DNA of 64,000 nt from Holophagaceae bacterium. Lineage in GTDB: Bacteria; Acidobacteriota; Holophagae; Holophagales; Holophagaceae. A model generated the notes under the pieces. That model saw only the letters and a list, made by a program, of their open reading frames with translations. It did no database searches and had not been told where the DNA came from. The stretch is taken from assembly GCA_009783055.1 (NCBI GenBank), contig WRHW01000003.1, positions 25,430 to 89,429 on the forward strand, in the 5' to 3' direction. Shown in pieces: positions 9,573 to 19,263 of the stretch. Position numbers and translations under genes: made by a program. Numbering within the stretch: position 1 is the first letter of the stretch; each line of letters begins with the position of its first letter.

Positions 9573-9690
9573 CATACTTGAGGCCAAAGGGATGAACATT
9601 TGACAGACAATACATTGCAAAAAAGGAACTTTTCACATCGTTGTACCATAGACACGGGCAATTACGCCCAATTTTTAGGAGTCAACTGTT

Positions 9691-10011
9691 ATGAAGATAA
9701 TCTTTACTGGGAGACGCGTCGAAGTCACAGAAAGCCTGAAAAAATATGCAGAGGAGAGACTGCAAAAAATGTCTACCTATGTTGATGACATCATTGACAT
9801 CCATACAACCCTGAGTGTCGAAAAACATAGACATCAAGCCGACGTAGTTCTCAAGTCCCGTACGGGAGCCTTCATTGCCAGTGCAGAAACCGACGACATG
9901 TATCAAAGCCTTTCACAGGCTATCGACAAACTTGAAACCCAAGTTCATAAAAAACAGGGTAGGAGACAGGCAAGCCGTACAAGGGAAACCGAAGTAGCCG
10001 CTGGAGAATGA
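9691..10011 (+). CDS. hpf: Ribosome hibernation promoting factor (short form)
   Basis: 106 aa, the size of short HPF/YfiA proteins, which bind the 30S subunit and promote 100S dimers or idle ribosomes in stationary phase. It has the typical start MKIIFTGRRVEVTESLKKYAEERLQK and the later segment DDMYQSLSQAIDKLETQVHKKQGR. The C-terminal dimerisation domain of long HPF is absent. An AGGAG Shine-Dalgarno lies 9 nt before the ATG. The 118-nt gap after rpoN could hold a separate promoter, but I could not identify a convincing one. Confidence 0.94.
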   Translation: MKIIFTGRRVEVTESLKKYAEERLQKMSTYVDDIIDIHTTLSVEKHRHQADVVLKSRTGAFIASAETDDMYQSLSQAIDKLETQVHKKQGRRQASRTRETEVAAGE

Positions 10012-10083
10012 TGCCATCCGCAAGTCTTATAATGTATACAACCACACATTGATCGTTGCCCCCTTGCAAAATGGAGACTTGGG

Positions 10084-13000
10084 GTGAGCAGAGCAGAGAT
10101 TTTCGACAAAAATAGGCTAAAGAGTCTTCTGGACAAGTTGGAGCCTGTACCAGAATTTAAGTCTAAGCAGTCGATTCTTAAGCGATGGATTGATTTCGCA
10201 AAGAGCGCAAATGCAACGACTGCCATAGAGTCGGGGCTGGAGGGCGAATTTGTCACTGATATTTTTAGGGACATCCTTGGCTATTCAACCCAAGATGCTG
10301 ATGGTAATGCAAACCTTATCCCCAAAAGGCAAAGGGGAGACAGAGTGCCAGACGCTTCCCTTGGCTTTTTTATAGCAGGTGCAAAAGACATTGTCAGGGC
10401 AGTTGTAGAGTTAAAAAGCCCCGGTACAGACTTAAACAAAAAACAAGGGCGCGATACTGGGTATAACTTTTCTCCCGTAGAACAGGCTTTTAACTACGCT
10501 TCAAAAGAGTCAGACTGCAGATGGATCATCGTTTCTGATTTTTTAGAAATCAGGATATACCACAGTAGTACCCAGGCCGAATATGAAACATTTTTGGTAA
10601 AAGAGCTATTTGAAGAGAATATTTTTAAGAAGTTTTATTATTTAGCCTCTAAGGAAAATCTGATTGCCATTAATCGAAAATCATCTACGGATGCCCTGTA
10701 CGATAACTACAAACATGAAAAGGCCGAAAAAATATCTAAAGATTTCTACAATGATTACAAGGAGCTAAGAAAAAATTTATTTGAAGCATTAACCAAAGAA
10801 AAACGCGAAATTCCTAAAGATAAATTGTTTACGATAGCGCAAACCATCCTTGATCGAATCATCTTTATTGCTTTCTGCGAAGGCAGAGACCTACTGCCAA
10901 AAGATACTCTTAAAGAGAGGCTCGACAGGGCTAAAAGTTCCTTAAAGCCAACAGACAACGGATTATGGGAAGAACTAAAAACACTATTTGCGGCCATCGA
11001 CAAAGGTTTTCCCTCGAAAAAAATCAATGGGTTTAACGGGGGGCTTTTCAAAGAAGACACTACTATGGATTCTGTTGAAATTTCCGACAGAGCACTCGCA
11101 CCCTTTGAAAAACTACTGAGTTACGACTATGAGTCAGACCTAGACATTAACATTCTGGGACATATATTTGAGCAGAGTGTTTCGGACATCGAGCAGATTA
11201 AGTCAAACCTCATTGGAGCCAGGATAGACCCTAAAAATACCAAACGAAAAAAGGCAGGAATATTCTACACCCCCAGCTTTATTACTCATTACATAACTCA
11301 ACAAACGGTTGGGGCATGGCTAGAGGCAAAGCGGGCAAAATATTTTGACCACCTTCCCCCCCTGACAGTGGCAGACGCTCCAAAGCAAAAGCAGGCAAAA
11401 GGCAAAACCTCATATACCTATTCAGAAAACAACAAAAACCATCTCTCTGCATGGGAAGCATATCGCCAAGAATTGCTAACTCTAAAGGTTTTGGATCCCG
11501 CCTGTGGTTCAGGAGCCTTTCTGACCCAAGCACTTAATTTTTTGCTTAGCGAAGGAAAGGCCATAGATAGGCATTACGAAGAATTAACTGGTAACATTCG
11601 CTATTCTACAGACAACAGCGAAGAAGACGAAGAGTTCCACTGGAAGAATAAAATACTTGCCAACAACATCTATGGTGTTGACAACAACCCAGAGTCCGCA
11701 GAGATTACAAAGCTGTCGCTATGGCTCAACTCTGCCCAACTTGGAAAAAAGCTAAATCACCTAGACCAAAACATCAAAGTTGGGGATTCGCTAGTCCACG
11801 ATGATGACATCGCCGAGGGAGGTGCAGGATTCGACTGGCAAGGCGTTACCGGTTTCCAAGAAATCATGGAAAACGGTGGCTTTGATATTGTGATAGGCAA
11901 CCCACCCTACGTAAACATTGACAAGTTTGGACATGGCTCGCCAATTTTTCAGTATCTCCAATCGCATTACAGCGATGTATACATGGATAAGAGCGACGTA
12001 CTGTTTTACTTCATCAAAAAAGGGATAGACCTGCTAAAAGACGATGGAATATTGGGTTTCATCGTATCCAACGCGTTTTTGTATTCAGACAAGGCGAAAA
12101 AACTTCGCAACTATATCCTAAAAACCTGCTCGGTGCTTAAAATTGTCAACTTCGAGCAATATCAGGTCTTCAAAGATGCTGACATAACTACGTGTATATT
12201 ATTGCTCCAAAAAAATAAACTTAACTCAGATACCAAAGTGCTGGCATTTAAGGAAAAAGATTACGACGAGGCAACTATATTCGAAGCACTACACGACAGA
12301 GATGGTTTTTTTGGAGTGGCTCTGCAAAGTGATGCCCCATTTGCGCTAGTAAACGACAAAATTGCGGCAATAAATGAAAGGATAGACGGCAACCATAAAC
12401 GCCTTGGAGAAATATTGCATGTTGGCAAAGGTATGGAAACCGCCGCGGATGATGTTTTTTCAATTTATGGCCATAAAAAATTAGGTGAAATTTTTATTCT
12501 TGGACAAGGCATGCAAACAGCGGCTGATGACATCTATTCGTTTGGCGAACAGCCACCCCAATTTCCAGCCAAATTCATCAAAAAGCGAATCTCAGGAAAA
12601 AATATCGACAGATATTCAATTGTCGGCAACCACGAATACGTGCTGTATTTTGAAGATGTTGAAAATTTTGAAGACCTGCATACAACTATTCAACAATATT
12701 TGCTTGCAAACAAAGATGTCCTTTCAAATAGAGCAGACAAACTAAGACGTAATACAACAAAATGGTGGAACTATACTTTCCCTATGCACAAAGAATACTA
12801 CCACCTGCCAAAAATTATTTGTAGTAGGCGGGCTTTTAACAACACCTTTGTGCTGGACAGCGATTTTGAATACATGTGTTTTTCAAATATGTCAGTCATT
12901 TTTTGCACGAATGATGCCTATAAACCTGAATTCATGCTTGCTCTATTAAACTCTGAGTTGATGAATTTTCGATACAAATCAATTGGTAAACAAACCGGTG

Positions 13001-13440
13001 GAGGCAGTTTTGAATATTTCCCAAACGGCCTCGAAAAACTTCCCATACTCACCGCAACATCCGACCAACAACATTCACTGGCACAAAAAGCACAGCGAAT
13101 GATTGATTTGAACAAACAACTCCACAAGGCCATTTCCAATGCACTGGGCTATATCAGGGCTGAGTACAAAAAGACTGTCCTCTCAAAGAAGCTTAATGAC
13201 ATACACTTGCTTAGCCCTGATGAGTTTCTTGAAGAAATAACAGCATCCAAAATCGACACTACTTCCCTGAAGCGGAGGCAGGAATTACTGGAGTGGTTTA
13301 TTGATACAAAGTCTAGCCTTGACGCAACCCGCAAGGAAATTAATAGTGTAGATACTGCAATAGACGATGAAGTATACAAACTGTATTGCATTTCAGATAC
13401 AGATAGAGCAGTAATCAGAGGATTCCTCCACCGATCCTAA
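10084..13440 (+). CDS. Type IIG-like restriction-modification enzyme (Eco57I/TaqI-type methylase)
   Basis: 1118 aa single-chain enzyme. The N-terminal part contains a PD-(D/E)xK-like nuclease signature (D90 within VPDAS and E109-L-K111). The centre is an N6-adenine methyltransferase with DPACGSGAF (from D471) and NPPY (606-609). The C-terminal 400 residues look like a target-recognition region with a coiled-coil tail. Family knowledge: such fusions both methylate and cut DNA outside an asymmetric site. The start is GTG, preceded by GGAG at a 7-nt spacing. A 26-codon segment is duplicated inside the recognition region. It sits alone between hpf and mqnC with no separate partner gene. Target sequence cannot be predicted, and whether the nuclease is active is unknown. 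Confidence 0.85.
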   Translation: MSRAEIFDKNRLKSLLDKLEPVPEFKSKQSILKRWIDFAKSANATTAIESGLEGEFVTDIFRDILGYSTQDADGNANLIPKRQRGDRVPDASLGFFIAGAKDIVRAVVELKSPGTDLNKKQGRDTGYNFSPVEQAFNYASKESDCRWIIVSDFLEIRIYHSSTQAEYETFLVKELFEENIFKKFYYLASKENLIAINRKSSTDALYDNYKHEKAEKISKDFYNDYKELRKNLFEALTKEKREIPKDKLFTIAQTILDRIIFIAFCEGRDLLPKDTLKERLDRAKSSLKPTDNGLWEELKTLFAAIDKGFPSKKINGFNGGLFKEDTTMDSVEISDRALAPFEKLLSYDYESDLDINILGHIFEQSVSDIEQIKSNLIGARIDPKNTKRKKAGIFYTPSFITHYITQQTVGAWLEAKRAKYFDHLPPLTVADAPKQKQAKGKTSYTYSENNKNHLSAWEAYRQELLTLKVLDPACGSGAFLTQALNFLLSEGKAIDRHYEELTGNIRYSTDNSEEDEEFHWKNKILANNIYGVDNNPESAEITKLSLWLNSAQLGKKLNHLDQNIKVGDSLVHDDDIAEGGAGFDWQGVTGFQEIMENGGFDIVIGNPPYVNIDKFGHGSPIFQYLQSHYSDVYMDKSDVLFYFIKKGIDLLKDDGILGFIVSNAFLYSDKAKKLRNYILKTCSVLKIVNFEQYQVFKDADITTCILLLQKNKLNSDTKVLAFKEKDYDEATIFEALHDRDGFFGVALQSDAPFALVNDKIAAINERIDGNHKRLGEILHVGKGMETAADDVFSIYGHKKLGEIFILGQGMQTAADDIYSFGEQPPQFPAKFIKKRISGKNIDRYSIVGNHEYVLYFEDVENFEDLHTTIQQYLLANKDVLSNRADKLRRNTTKWWNYTFPMHKEYYHLPKIICSRRAFNNTFVLDSDFEYMCFSNMSVIFCTNDAYKPEFMLALLNSELMNFRYKSIGKQTGGGSFEYFPNGLEKLPILTATSDQQHSLAQKAQRMIDLNKQLHKAISNALGYIRAEYKKTVLSKKLNDIHLLSPDEFLEEITASKIDTTSLKRRQELLEWFIDTKSSLDATRKEINSVDTAIDDEVYKLYCISDTDRAVIRGFLHRS
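12397..12546 (+). repeat. Tandem 26-codon duplication inside the type IIG gene
   Basis: Two consecutive copies offset by 78 nt encode RLGEILHVGKGMETAADD and then KLGEIFILGQGMQTAADD, each followed by a V/I-aromatic-Ser segment. The protein similarity is clear while the nucleotide sequences have diverged, so the duplication is old and both copies look selectively maintained. It lies at the start of the putative target-recognition region. Confidence 0.85.
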
Positions 13441-13449
13441 AGCAAAGGA

Positions 13450-14556
13450 ATGAATGTTTTGAGCATCGGAGTTATATATGAAAAAATCCAGTCCGAGCAG
13501 AGGATAACAGAGGACGAAGCCCTTTTTCTCTTTGAAAGTGCGTCACTACTGGAACTTTCCAGACTGGCAACAATTGTCAGAAACAAAAAAAACCATCCAA
13601 GTCGCGTCAGTTATGTGATAGACAGGAATGTAAACTATACAAATATTTGTAGCATTGGTTGCACTTTCTGCGCTTTCCATAGGAGTCATGGCGATATAGA
13701 TTCCTATGTTCTGGATTTGAAAACACTTGAAAAAAAGGCCACAGAAACCAAGGAACTTGGCGGGACAGGCATTCTATTACAAGGTGGAATTAACACTGAA
13801 CTATCCTGGGACTATTATCTCGACATGGTTTCATTTCTACATAGTCAGTGCAATATTTGGGTTCACGGCTTTAGCCCTGTGGAGATACAACACCTGGCAA
13901 AATTGAGTGGCCTTGGCCTAAAAGCCACCCTGCTAGCGTTGATGGAGGCAGGTCTGGGTAGCCTCCCCGGTGGTGGAGCCGAAATATTGGTCGAACACAT
14001 CAAACAAAAAATTGCCCCAAACAAAGGTGGCGTTTCTGGATGGCTAGAGGTAATGGAAGTTGCCCATTCAATCGGCCTGCCCACTACGGCCACTATGATG
14101 TTTGGAATAACCGAAACAATTGCCAACCGTATCGAACATCTGGCACTGCTTAGGAATCAACAGGATAGAGCCTTGAAACGCAACAATGGTGGGTCTTTTA
14201 CTGCATTTGCCTCATGGCCGTTCCAAAGCGGAAATACTGCATGGCATGGAAAAATATCCAGTATCACAGATGTCGAATACCTAAAAAATGTTGCCGTTGC
14301 AAGGATTTTTCTGGATAATTTCCCACACATCCAGGCATCTTGGGTGACAATGGGTAAAAAAACTGGCCAAATGGCCTTGCACTATGGTTGTGATGATATT
14401 GGTAGCCTGATGATAGAAGAAAATGTGGTCAGTGCCGCAGGAACCACATACAGGGTAAATAGAGAGGAAATTGAAAGAATGATTGTGCGGGCTGGCTTCG
14501 AACCCTGGCAGAGGGACAATATTTATGGCGAAATCGTAGTGGGCAAGCCTTGGTAA
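13450..14556 (+). CDS. mqnC: Cyclic dehypoxanthine futalosine synthase MqnC
   Basis: 368 aa radical SAM enzyme of the futalosine pathway to menaquinone, cyclising dehypoxanthine futalosine. The [4Fe-4S] motif is CSIGCTFC (Cys67, Cys71, Cys74), preceded by the family-typical DRNVNYTNIC. GILLQGGINTEL and LPGGGAEIL are also characteristic of MqnC/MqnE, and FAFTASWPFQ-like residues (TAFASWPFQ) near position 260 favour MqnC. AAAGGA precedes the ATG. It follows the restriction gene by 9 nt, probably by chance insertion of that gene. No other mqn genes are in the window, so the pathway genes are dispersed. It implies menaquinone-based respiration or electron transfer. Confidence 0.9.
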   Translation: MNVLSIGVIYEKIQSEQRITEDEALFLFESASLLELSRLATIVRNKKNHPSRVSYVIDRNVNYTNICSIGCTFCAFHRSHGDIDSYVLDLKTLEKKATETKELGGTGILLQGGINTELSWDYYLDMVSFLHSQCNIWVHGFSPVEIQHLAKLSGLGLKATLLALMEAGLGSLPGGGAEILVEHIKQKIAPNKGGVSGWLEVMEVAHSIGLPTTATMMFGITETIANRIEHLALLRNQQDRALKRNNGGSFTAFASWPFQSGNTAWHGKISSITDVEYLKNVAVARIFLDNFPHIQASWVTMGKKTGQMALHYGCDDIGSLMIEENVVSAAGTTYRVNREEIERMIVRAGFEPWQRDNIYGEIVVGKPW

Positions 14557-14620
14557 TTGTGAACTACCAAAAATAATGTGGCTATACAATGGTATAATCA
14601 CTATTTCAAAGGTATCAGCC

Positions 14621-14995
14621 ATGTTACGCCCTGAAAAACTAGAAGATCAGATTCAATTTCTACTTGCCAATTTAATACAGCGAAATCTCAAAGACCCCGA
14701 ACTAGGCTTTGTAACACTTACTGCAGTTAGGCTTACAGGTGATCGTGGTATTGCAAAGGTGTATTACACTGTGCTGGGCGAAGAGCTACAGGTTAAAAAT
14801 ACACAACAAGCCCTAGTGCGAGCTACTGGTTTTCTTAGATCAAACCTGGCAAAGCGTCTCTCTCTGCGTCGCATCCCGGAACTCCGCTTTTACCACGATG
14901 CTTCGGTAACAGAAGGAAACCGAATGGAAGAATTGTTTTCAAAGATAAAAGAAGAAGACGCATTGAGGAAAAACGACGAAAACGATTCAGAATAA
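14621..14995 (+). CDS. rbfA: Ribosome-binding factor A
   Basis: 124 aa KH-type protein that assists late maturation of the 30S subunit and 16S rRNA 5' end processing. The ATG at 14621, preceded by AAAGG, gives the usual RbfA start (MLRPEKLEDQIQFLLANLI). Typical internal residues are LKDPELGFVTLTAVRLTGD and the C-terminal RRIPELRFYHDAS. A 45-nt upstream extension in frame lacks a ribosome site and was discarded. A TATAAT at 14593-14598 could be a -10 box, but no matching -35 is seen. A terminator hairpin follows 64 nt after the stop. Confidence 0.93.
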   Translation: MLRPEKLEDQIQFLLANLIQRNLKDPELGFVTLTAVRLTGDRGIAKVYYTVLGEELQVKNTQQALVRATGFLRSNLAKRLSLRRIPELRFYHDASVTEGNRMEELFSKIKEEDALRKNDENDSE

Positions 14996-15058
14996 TGTAT
15001 TTTCCAAGTCAACTATTGGCTATATCCTCTATCTATGAGAAACTGTACGGTTAAACTT

Positions 15059-15083
15059 TGGCACTTGGGTGTGCCATTTTTTT
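15059..15083 (+). terminator. Intrinsic terminator between rbfA and ileS
   Basis: Stem TGGCAC (15059-15064) and GTGCCA (15071-15076), perfectly paired, with a 6-nt loop TTGGGT, followed at once by seven T residues (15077-15083). It ends only 15 nt before the ileS ATG, so it could serve either as the rbfA terminator or as an attenuator in an ileS leader. Confidence 0.75.
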
Positions 15084-15098
15084 GCGCACGAGGGCGCC

Positions 15099-17882
15099 AT
15101 GACAGATGAAAAAAAGAAAAAATATTCGGTTTTTCTGCCAAAAACTGAATTTCCAATGAAGGCAGACCTGCCACAGCGAGAACCTAAACGTCTAGAAAAG
15201 TGGGATTCGGAAAAAATTTATCAGCGCATTGAAACTACGCGCAGTGAAGATAACAGAGCCGGGCGTGGCAAGGGGAGGCGAATATTACATGATGGCCCTC
15301 CCTATGCCAATGGTGCCATCCACATGGGCCATGCGATGAATAAGGTGTTGAAAGACATCGTTGTAAAGAGCCAGTGGCTAAACGGCTACGAATCGCCCTA
15401 TGTACCCGGCTGGGACTGTCATGGCCTCCCTGTAGAACATGCTGTTGAAAAAGAATTGGGGCCAAAGCGCCGCGAGTTGTCCAGGGCTGATTTTTTGGCC
15501 AAGTGCCGAAACTATGCTCAGAAATGGGTAGATGTACAGCGCGCTGGTTTTCAAAGATTGGGCATATTTGGTGCATGGCAAAAGCCCTACATCACTATGG
15601 CTCCTACGTATGAAGCATCGGTTGTGCGCCTACTTGGTAAGTTGTTTGAACGCGGTATCGTCACGCGAAAACTAAAGGTTGTGCATTGGAGCTATGGGGC
15701 ACGTACGGCGTTGGCAGAGGCCGAAGTAGAATATGCTGACAAAACCAGCTACGCGGTAACGGTTGCCTTTCCCGTGCCTGATGATACAGCAAAAAAATAT
15801 AACCTCCCTACCCCACTATATCTCCCCATCTGGACTACCACTCCTTGGACGCTACCTAGTAACCTTGCGATTGCAGTTCACCCAGAAATGGAGTATTCCA
15901 TAGTCCAGACAAACGACCGTAACTACATCGTTGCCAGTTCGCTATTAGAAGACTTTCAAACAAAGGTCAGAGCCAAATTTATTAAGTTGGAAACTCGCAA
16001 AGGGGTTGCATTTGAGGGGTTAAAGGCAAGACACGCCTGGATCGACAGATTTAGCCATCTGCTACTAGCCGACTACGTAACCGACGATACCGGCACTGGC
16101 TTGGTTCACACTGCACCTGATCATGGCGTTGATGACTTTAATACCGCTCAACATCTGGGCTTGCTACAACTAGTTGGGCCTGATGGACGCTTTGCTCCAA
16201 CAGTAAATGACCCGGAACTAGAAGGCAAAAACATATTTGATACAAACCCAATCATTGTCGAGCGTCTGCGCTCTATTGGCGCGCTTTTGCATGAAGAAAA
16301 ACTCCAGCATAGTTATCCGCACTGCTGGCGGACAAAAACGCCGATTTTTTTCCGTGCAACCGAACAGTGGTTCATAACAATGGACGACAACCTGCCAGAG
16401 GGTATGAGTTTGCGAGAGTCCGGTTTAGATGGTGTAGAAAAAACCGCGTGGGTGCCACCCCAAGGCAAAAACCGTATTCATTCAATGATCGCAGGTCGCC
16501 CAGACTGGTGTATTTCCAGGCAGAGGGCATGGGGGACTCCTATAACAGTTCTACGCTGTACAGACTGTGGCGAACCGCTAATAGAAAACAGTATTTTTGA
16601 AAAGGCGGCCACTGCTATTGAAAAAGGCGGCGTGGAGGCATGGAGCGAACTCTCCCTTGAGAGTTTACTCCCGGAAAATGCTTTTTGTTCAAAGTGCAAG
16701 TCTGCAAACTTTCAAAAAGAAACAGACATTTTGGATGTTTGGATTGATTCTGGTGTATCGGCGACAATTGTTGCTGACACACATCCCGAATTGCGCCCGG
16801 ATGACTATGGTCATTTTATCTATTTAGAAGGCTCTGACCAGCACAGGGGGTGGTTCCACAGTTCATTGTTGTTTAACCTTGCCGTCAGTGGCAAAAAACC
16901 CTATGACACAGTTGTTACTCATGGTTTTCTCCTAGATGGCAAAGGGCAAAAAATGTCCAAGTCTCAGGGCAACTCCCTGACTCCGGACGATATTATCAAG
17001 ACGATGGGAGCCGATATTCTCCGCCTCTGGGTTGCAAGTGCTGATTATCATAATGATATTAGTATTTCTAAAGAAATATTGGATCGAACATCCGACTCTT
17101 ATCGCAAATTGAGAAACACATTGCGCTTCATGTTGGGTGCACTGGATGGTTTTGATCCCTCCAAAGATATTGTCCCAGAAGAAAAATGGACACCACTGGA
17201 TTCCTGGATATGGAATAAATTCTGTGACTTAGCAAACAAAGTTATACAATGTTATAATAATTTCGACTTCTTGGGTGCAACGCAGGCTATGTTGGGCTTC
17301 TGCCAGCTAGACCTCTCCAACCGATACTTTGAAATAATTAAAGATCGCCTTTACTGCGACAGCGCAACCTCGATGAGGCGACAGTCATGCAGGACAATCT
17401 GCTGGAAGCTGGCAAATAATCTTTGCATTCTCCTTGCACCCATCATTAGTTTTACAGCCGATGAAGTATGGGAATACTTGCCCGGTGTTGAAAAATCGGT
17501 ATTTGAGCAGAGATTTCCCGACTTCAAAGAAACACAGTTGTTTGATAAATGGCCAAGGTTTTGGGAAATACGAGAGGCAGTGCAAGCGGCAATGGAACCA
17601 CACCGTGCATCAAAAACCATTGGCACAAGCCTTGACGCTTTTGTCACCTTGACCTTGCCCGAATCAGATATAGAAATGCTTAACAATTTTGGCGAATGTC
17701 TGGAAGACCTTTTTGTTATTTCTGGCCTTAAGCTAATAGCCGGTGTCGATATAGAAGTTGGTATCGAGCCGCATAAGGGGATCAGGTGCCCCAGATGCTG
17801 GAACCACTCCGGGGGTGCTGGCAGTGGTGAAAATGCTGACCTATGCCCCAGATGCAATGGGGTAATTTTGGCTGGGGACTAG
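15099..17882 (+). CDS. ileS: Isoleucyl-tRNA synthetase
   Basis: 927 aa class I synthetase charging tRNA-Ile. The HIGH signature reads HMGH in NGAIHMGHAMNKVLKD and the KMSKS loop is intact (KMSKSQGN). The CP1 editing domain includes WTTTPWTLPSN and the conserved GTGLVHTAPDHG. The C-terminal zinc finger has two Cys pairs (CPRCWNHSG and CPRC). The ATG at 15099 is preferred because the longer GTG start at 15069 falls inside the terminator loop. A GAGGGC lies before the ATG. lspA follows 5 nt after the stop, a very common pairing. Confidence 0.97.
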   Translation: MTDEKKKKYSVFLPKTEFPMKADLPQREPKRLEKWDSEKIYQRIETTRSEDNRAGRGKGRRILHDGPPYANGAIHMGHAMNKVLKDIVVKSQWLNGYESPYVPGWDCHGLPVEHAVEKELGPKRRELSRADFLAKCRNYAQKWVDVQRAGFQRLGIFGAWQKPYITMAPTYEASVVRLLGKLFERGIVTRKLKVVHWSYGARTALAEAEVEYADKTSYAVTVAFPVPDDTAKKYNLPTPLYLPIWTTTPWTLPSNLAIAVHPEMEYSIVQTNDRNYIVASSLLEDFQTKVRAKFIKLETRKGVAFEGLKARHAWIDRFSHLLLADYVTDDTGTGLVHTAPDHGVDDFNTAQHLGLLQLVGPDGRFAPTVNDPELEGKNIFDTNPIIVERLRSIGALLHEEKLQHSYPHCWRTKTPIFFRATEQWFITMDDNLPEGMSLRESGLDGVEKTAWVPPQGKNRIHSMIAGRPDWCISRQRAWGTPITVLRCTDCGEPLIENSIFEKAATAIEKGGVEAWSELSLESLLPENAFCSKCKSANFQKETDILDVWIDSGVSATIVADTHPELRPDDYGHFIYLEGSDQHRGWFHSSLLFNLAVSGKKPYDTVVTHGFLLDGKGQKMSKSQGNSLTPDDIIKTMGADILRLWVASADYHNDISISKEILDRTSDSYRKLRNTLRFMLGALDGFDPSKDIVPEEKWTPLDSWIWNKFCDLANKVIQCYNNFDFLGATQAMLGFCQLDLSNRYFEIIKDRLYCDSATSMRRQSCRTICWKLANNLCILLAPIISFTADEVWEYLPGVEKSVFEQRFPDFKETQLFDKWPRFWEIREAVQAAMEPHRASKTIGTSLDAFVTLTLPESDIEMLNNFGECLEDLFVISGLKLIAGVDIEVGIEPHKGIRCPRCWNHSGGAGSGENADLCPRCNGVILAGD

Positions 17883-17887
17883 GTTAT

Positions 17888-18397
17888 ATGGCTAAATTGT
17901 TAAATAAGCAACGTTTATTGTGGTCGCTGTTGCCGCTTTCTGCCATGGCATTGGATTTACTGTCGAAGGACTGGATTCTTAAAATACTGGAACCAGGAGA
18001 AAGTATCACCATAATTGATGGATTTTTCTATCTAAAGTGTAGTTTTAATTCTGGGGCTATTTTTGGAATAATGCAGAATGCCAGTATGTGGTTGCGGGCA
18101 TCGCTGTTTATCGGTGCCGGACTTGCCGCACTGAGCTACTTTGGGTGGGAATTTTATAAATCTGGCATCACAAAAGCACAGCGTTGCGCCATCGGACTAA
18201 TCCTGGGGGGTGCACTGGGCAATGGATTGGATCGCCTTTTCCGTGGCCACGTAGTAGATTTCTTGGATTTCTGGTTTGGTTCATGGGAATACTGGATTTT
18301 CAACCTAGCAGACAGTTTTATCGTGTGCGGAGCGATATTGTATGGAATCGCGCTCTTGTTGGATTATAGAAAATCGAAGATTGCAGATAATGCTTAG
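17888..18397 (+). CDS. lspA: Lipoprotein signal peptidase (signal peptidase II)
   Basis: 169 aa inner-membrane aspartic protease that removes signal peptides from diacylated prolipoproteins. Four membrane segments are evident. Conserved motifs: DLLSKDWI near the N-terminus, FNSGAIFG (box normally NxGAAFG), GNGLDRL with the first catalytic Asp and FNLADS with the second. The ATG at 17888 gives the usual start just 5 nt after ileS, so it is co-transcribed. Substrates in this window include FlgH, the 21.7-kb lipoprotein and the secretin, which all carry lipoboxes. Confidence 0.95.
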   Translation: MAKLLNKQRLLWSLLPLSAMALDLLSKDWILKILEPGESITIIDGFFYLKCSFNSGAIFGIMQNASMWLRASLFIGAGLAALSYFGWEFYKSGITKAQRCAIGLILGGALGNGLDRLFRGHVVDFLDFWFGSWEYWIFNLADSFIVCGAILYGIALLLDYRKSKIADNA

Positions 18398-18405
18398 AAA
18401 CAAAG

Positions 18406-19263
18406 TCAAGAGTTGGCTTTTGCCGATTGCAACCCATCTTTGATTTTGTATGCTCGGGTTACTAAAGTGGCAAAATCATTTGGTAGCAAGGCCTGTTGGC
18501 CATCCGAAAGTGCGCTTGCAGGCTGGCAGTGGGTTTCAACAAGGATTCCATCGGCTCCCGCCGCTACTCCAGCCAGGGCACAGGGAATTACCAAGTCGCT
18601 CCTACCAGTCGCGTGGCTGGGATCGGCGATGATAGGTAGGTGGCTAATAGCCTTTACTGCTGGAATGACGCTTACATCGAATGTGTACCTTGCATGATTC
18701 GACCATGTGCGAATGCCCCTTTCACAGAGAATCAAGCGTGAGTTGCCCTCAGAAAGGATATATTCAGCCGCTGACAACCATTCTTCCAAGGTTGCCCCCT
18801 GCCCTCTTTTGAGCATAATTGGTTTGTCGCTGTTTCCTGCTCGGCGAAGTAGGGCAAAATTCTGCATATTCCGGGCACCAATCTGTATCAAGTCGGCCAC
18901 TCTTTCAACGTCAGCAAAGGACTCTAAATCTGTTGCTTCGGTGACAATTCCTAAGTCAAATTCCTTTTTGACTGCCCTTAACAGAGCAAGCCCTTCAGGC
19001 CCTAAACCCTGAAAACTATATGGGCTTGTCCTTGGTTTGTATGCTCCTGCCCGAAACAGTCTAACACCTGCTTCGGCAATATACCTGGCAACTGCGAACA
19101 CTTGTTCCTTTGACTCAACTCCGCAAGGCCCCCCAGCTATGGCCAATTCTGACCCACCAAACATTACTCCATGTACATCGACTATAGACCTGGAGGCAGT
19201 GCCATCCAAACCTGCCAATCGGAAGTGAGAGTTTTCATTTGAATCGTTGCTGAGAGAGGCCAT
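18406..19263 (-). CDS. aroF: 3-deoxy-7-phosphoheptulonate (DAHP) synthase
   Basis: 285 aa enzyme condensing phosphoenolpyruvate and erythrose 4-phosphate, the first step of the shikimate pathway. It has the type I-beta (Thermotoga-like) pattern: GPCGVES, the FRAGAYKPRTSPYSFQG substrate-binding run, TEATD, QIGARNMQNF, LKRG, ERGIRT, DPSHATGR and a late DGILVETH. There is no added chorismate mutase domain. The metal ligand residues Cys, His, Glu and Asp are visible in these motifs. The ATG at 19263 is chosen because GGAG precedes it by 9 nt; a TTG 27 nt upstream extends the frame but lacks a ribosome site. The gene converges with lspA across 8 nt. Confidence 0.93.
   Translation of the reverse strand: MASLSNDSNENSHFRLAGLDGTASRSIVDVHGVMFGGSELAIAGGPCGVESKEQVFAVARYIAEAGVRLFRAGAYKPRTSPYSFQGLGPEGLALLRAVKKEFDLGIVTEATDLESFADVERVADLIQIGARNMQNFALLRRAGNSDKPIMLKRGQGATLEEWLSAAEYILSEGNSRLILCERGIRTWSNHARYTFDVSVIPAVKAISHLPIIADPSHATGRSDLVIPCALAGVAAGADGILVETHCQPASALSDGQQALLPNDFATLVTRAYKIKDGLQSAKANS

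Noticed and set aside
14996..15098. T-box riboswitch upstream of ileS
   Set aside because: The region is only about 100 nt and lacks a T-box sequence and specifier loop; only the terminator is supported.
15036..15110. 24-codon leader peptide reading through the ileS terminator
   Set aside because: No isoleucine run and it ends inside ileS, so a classical attenuation peptide is not supported.
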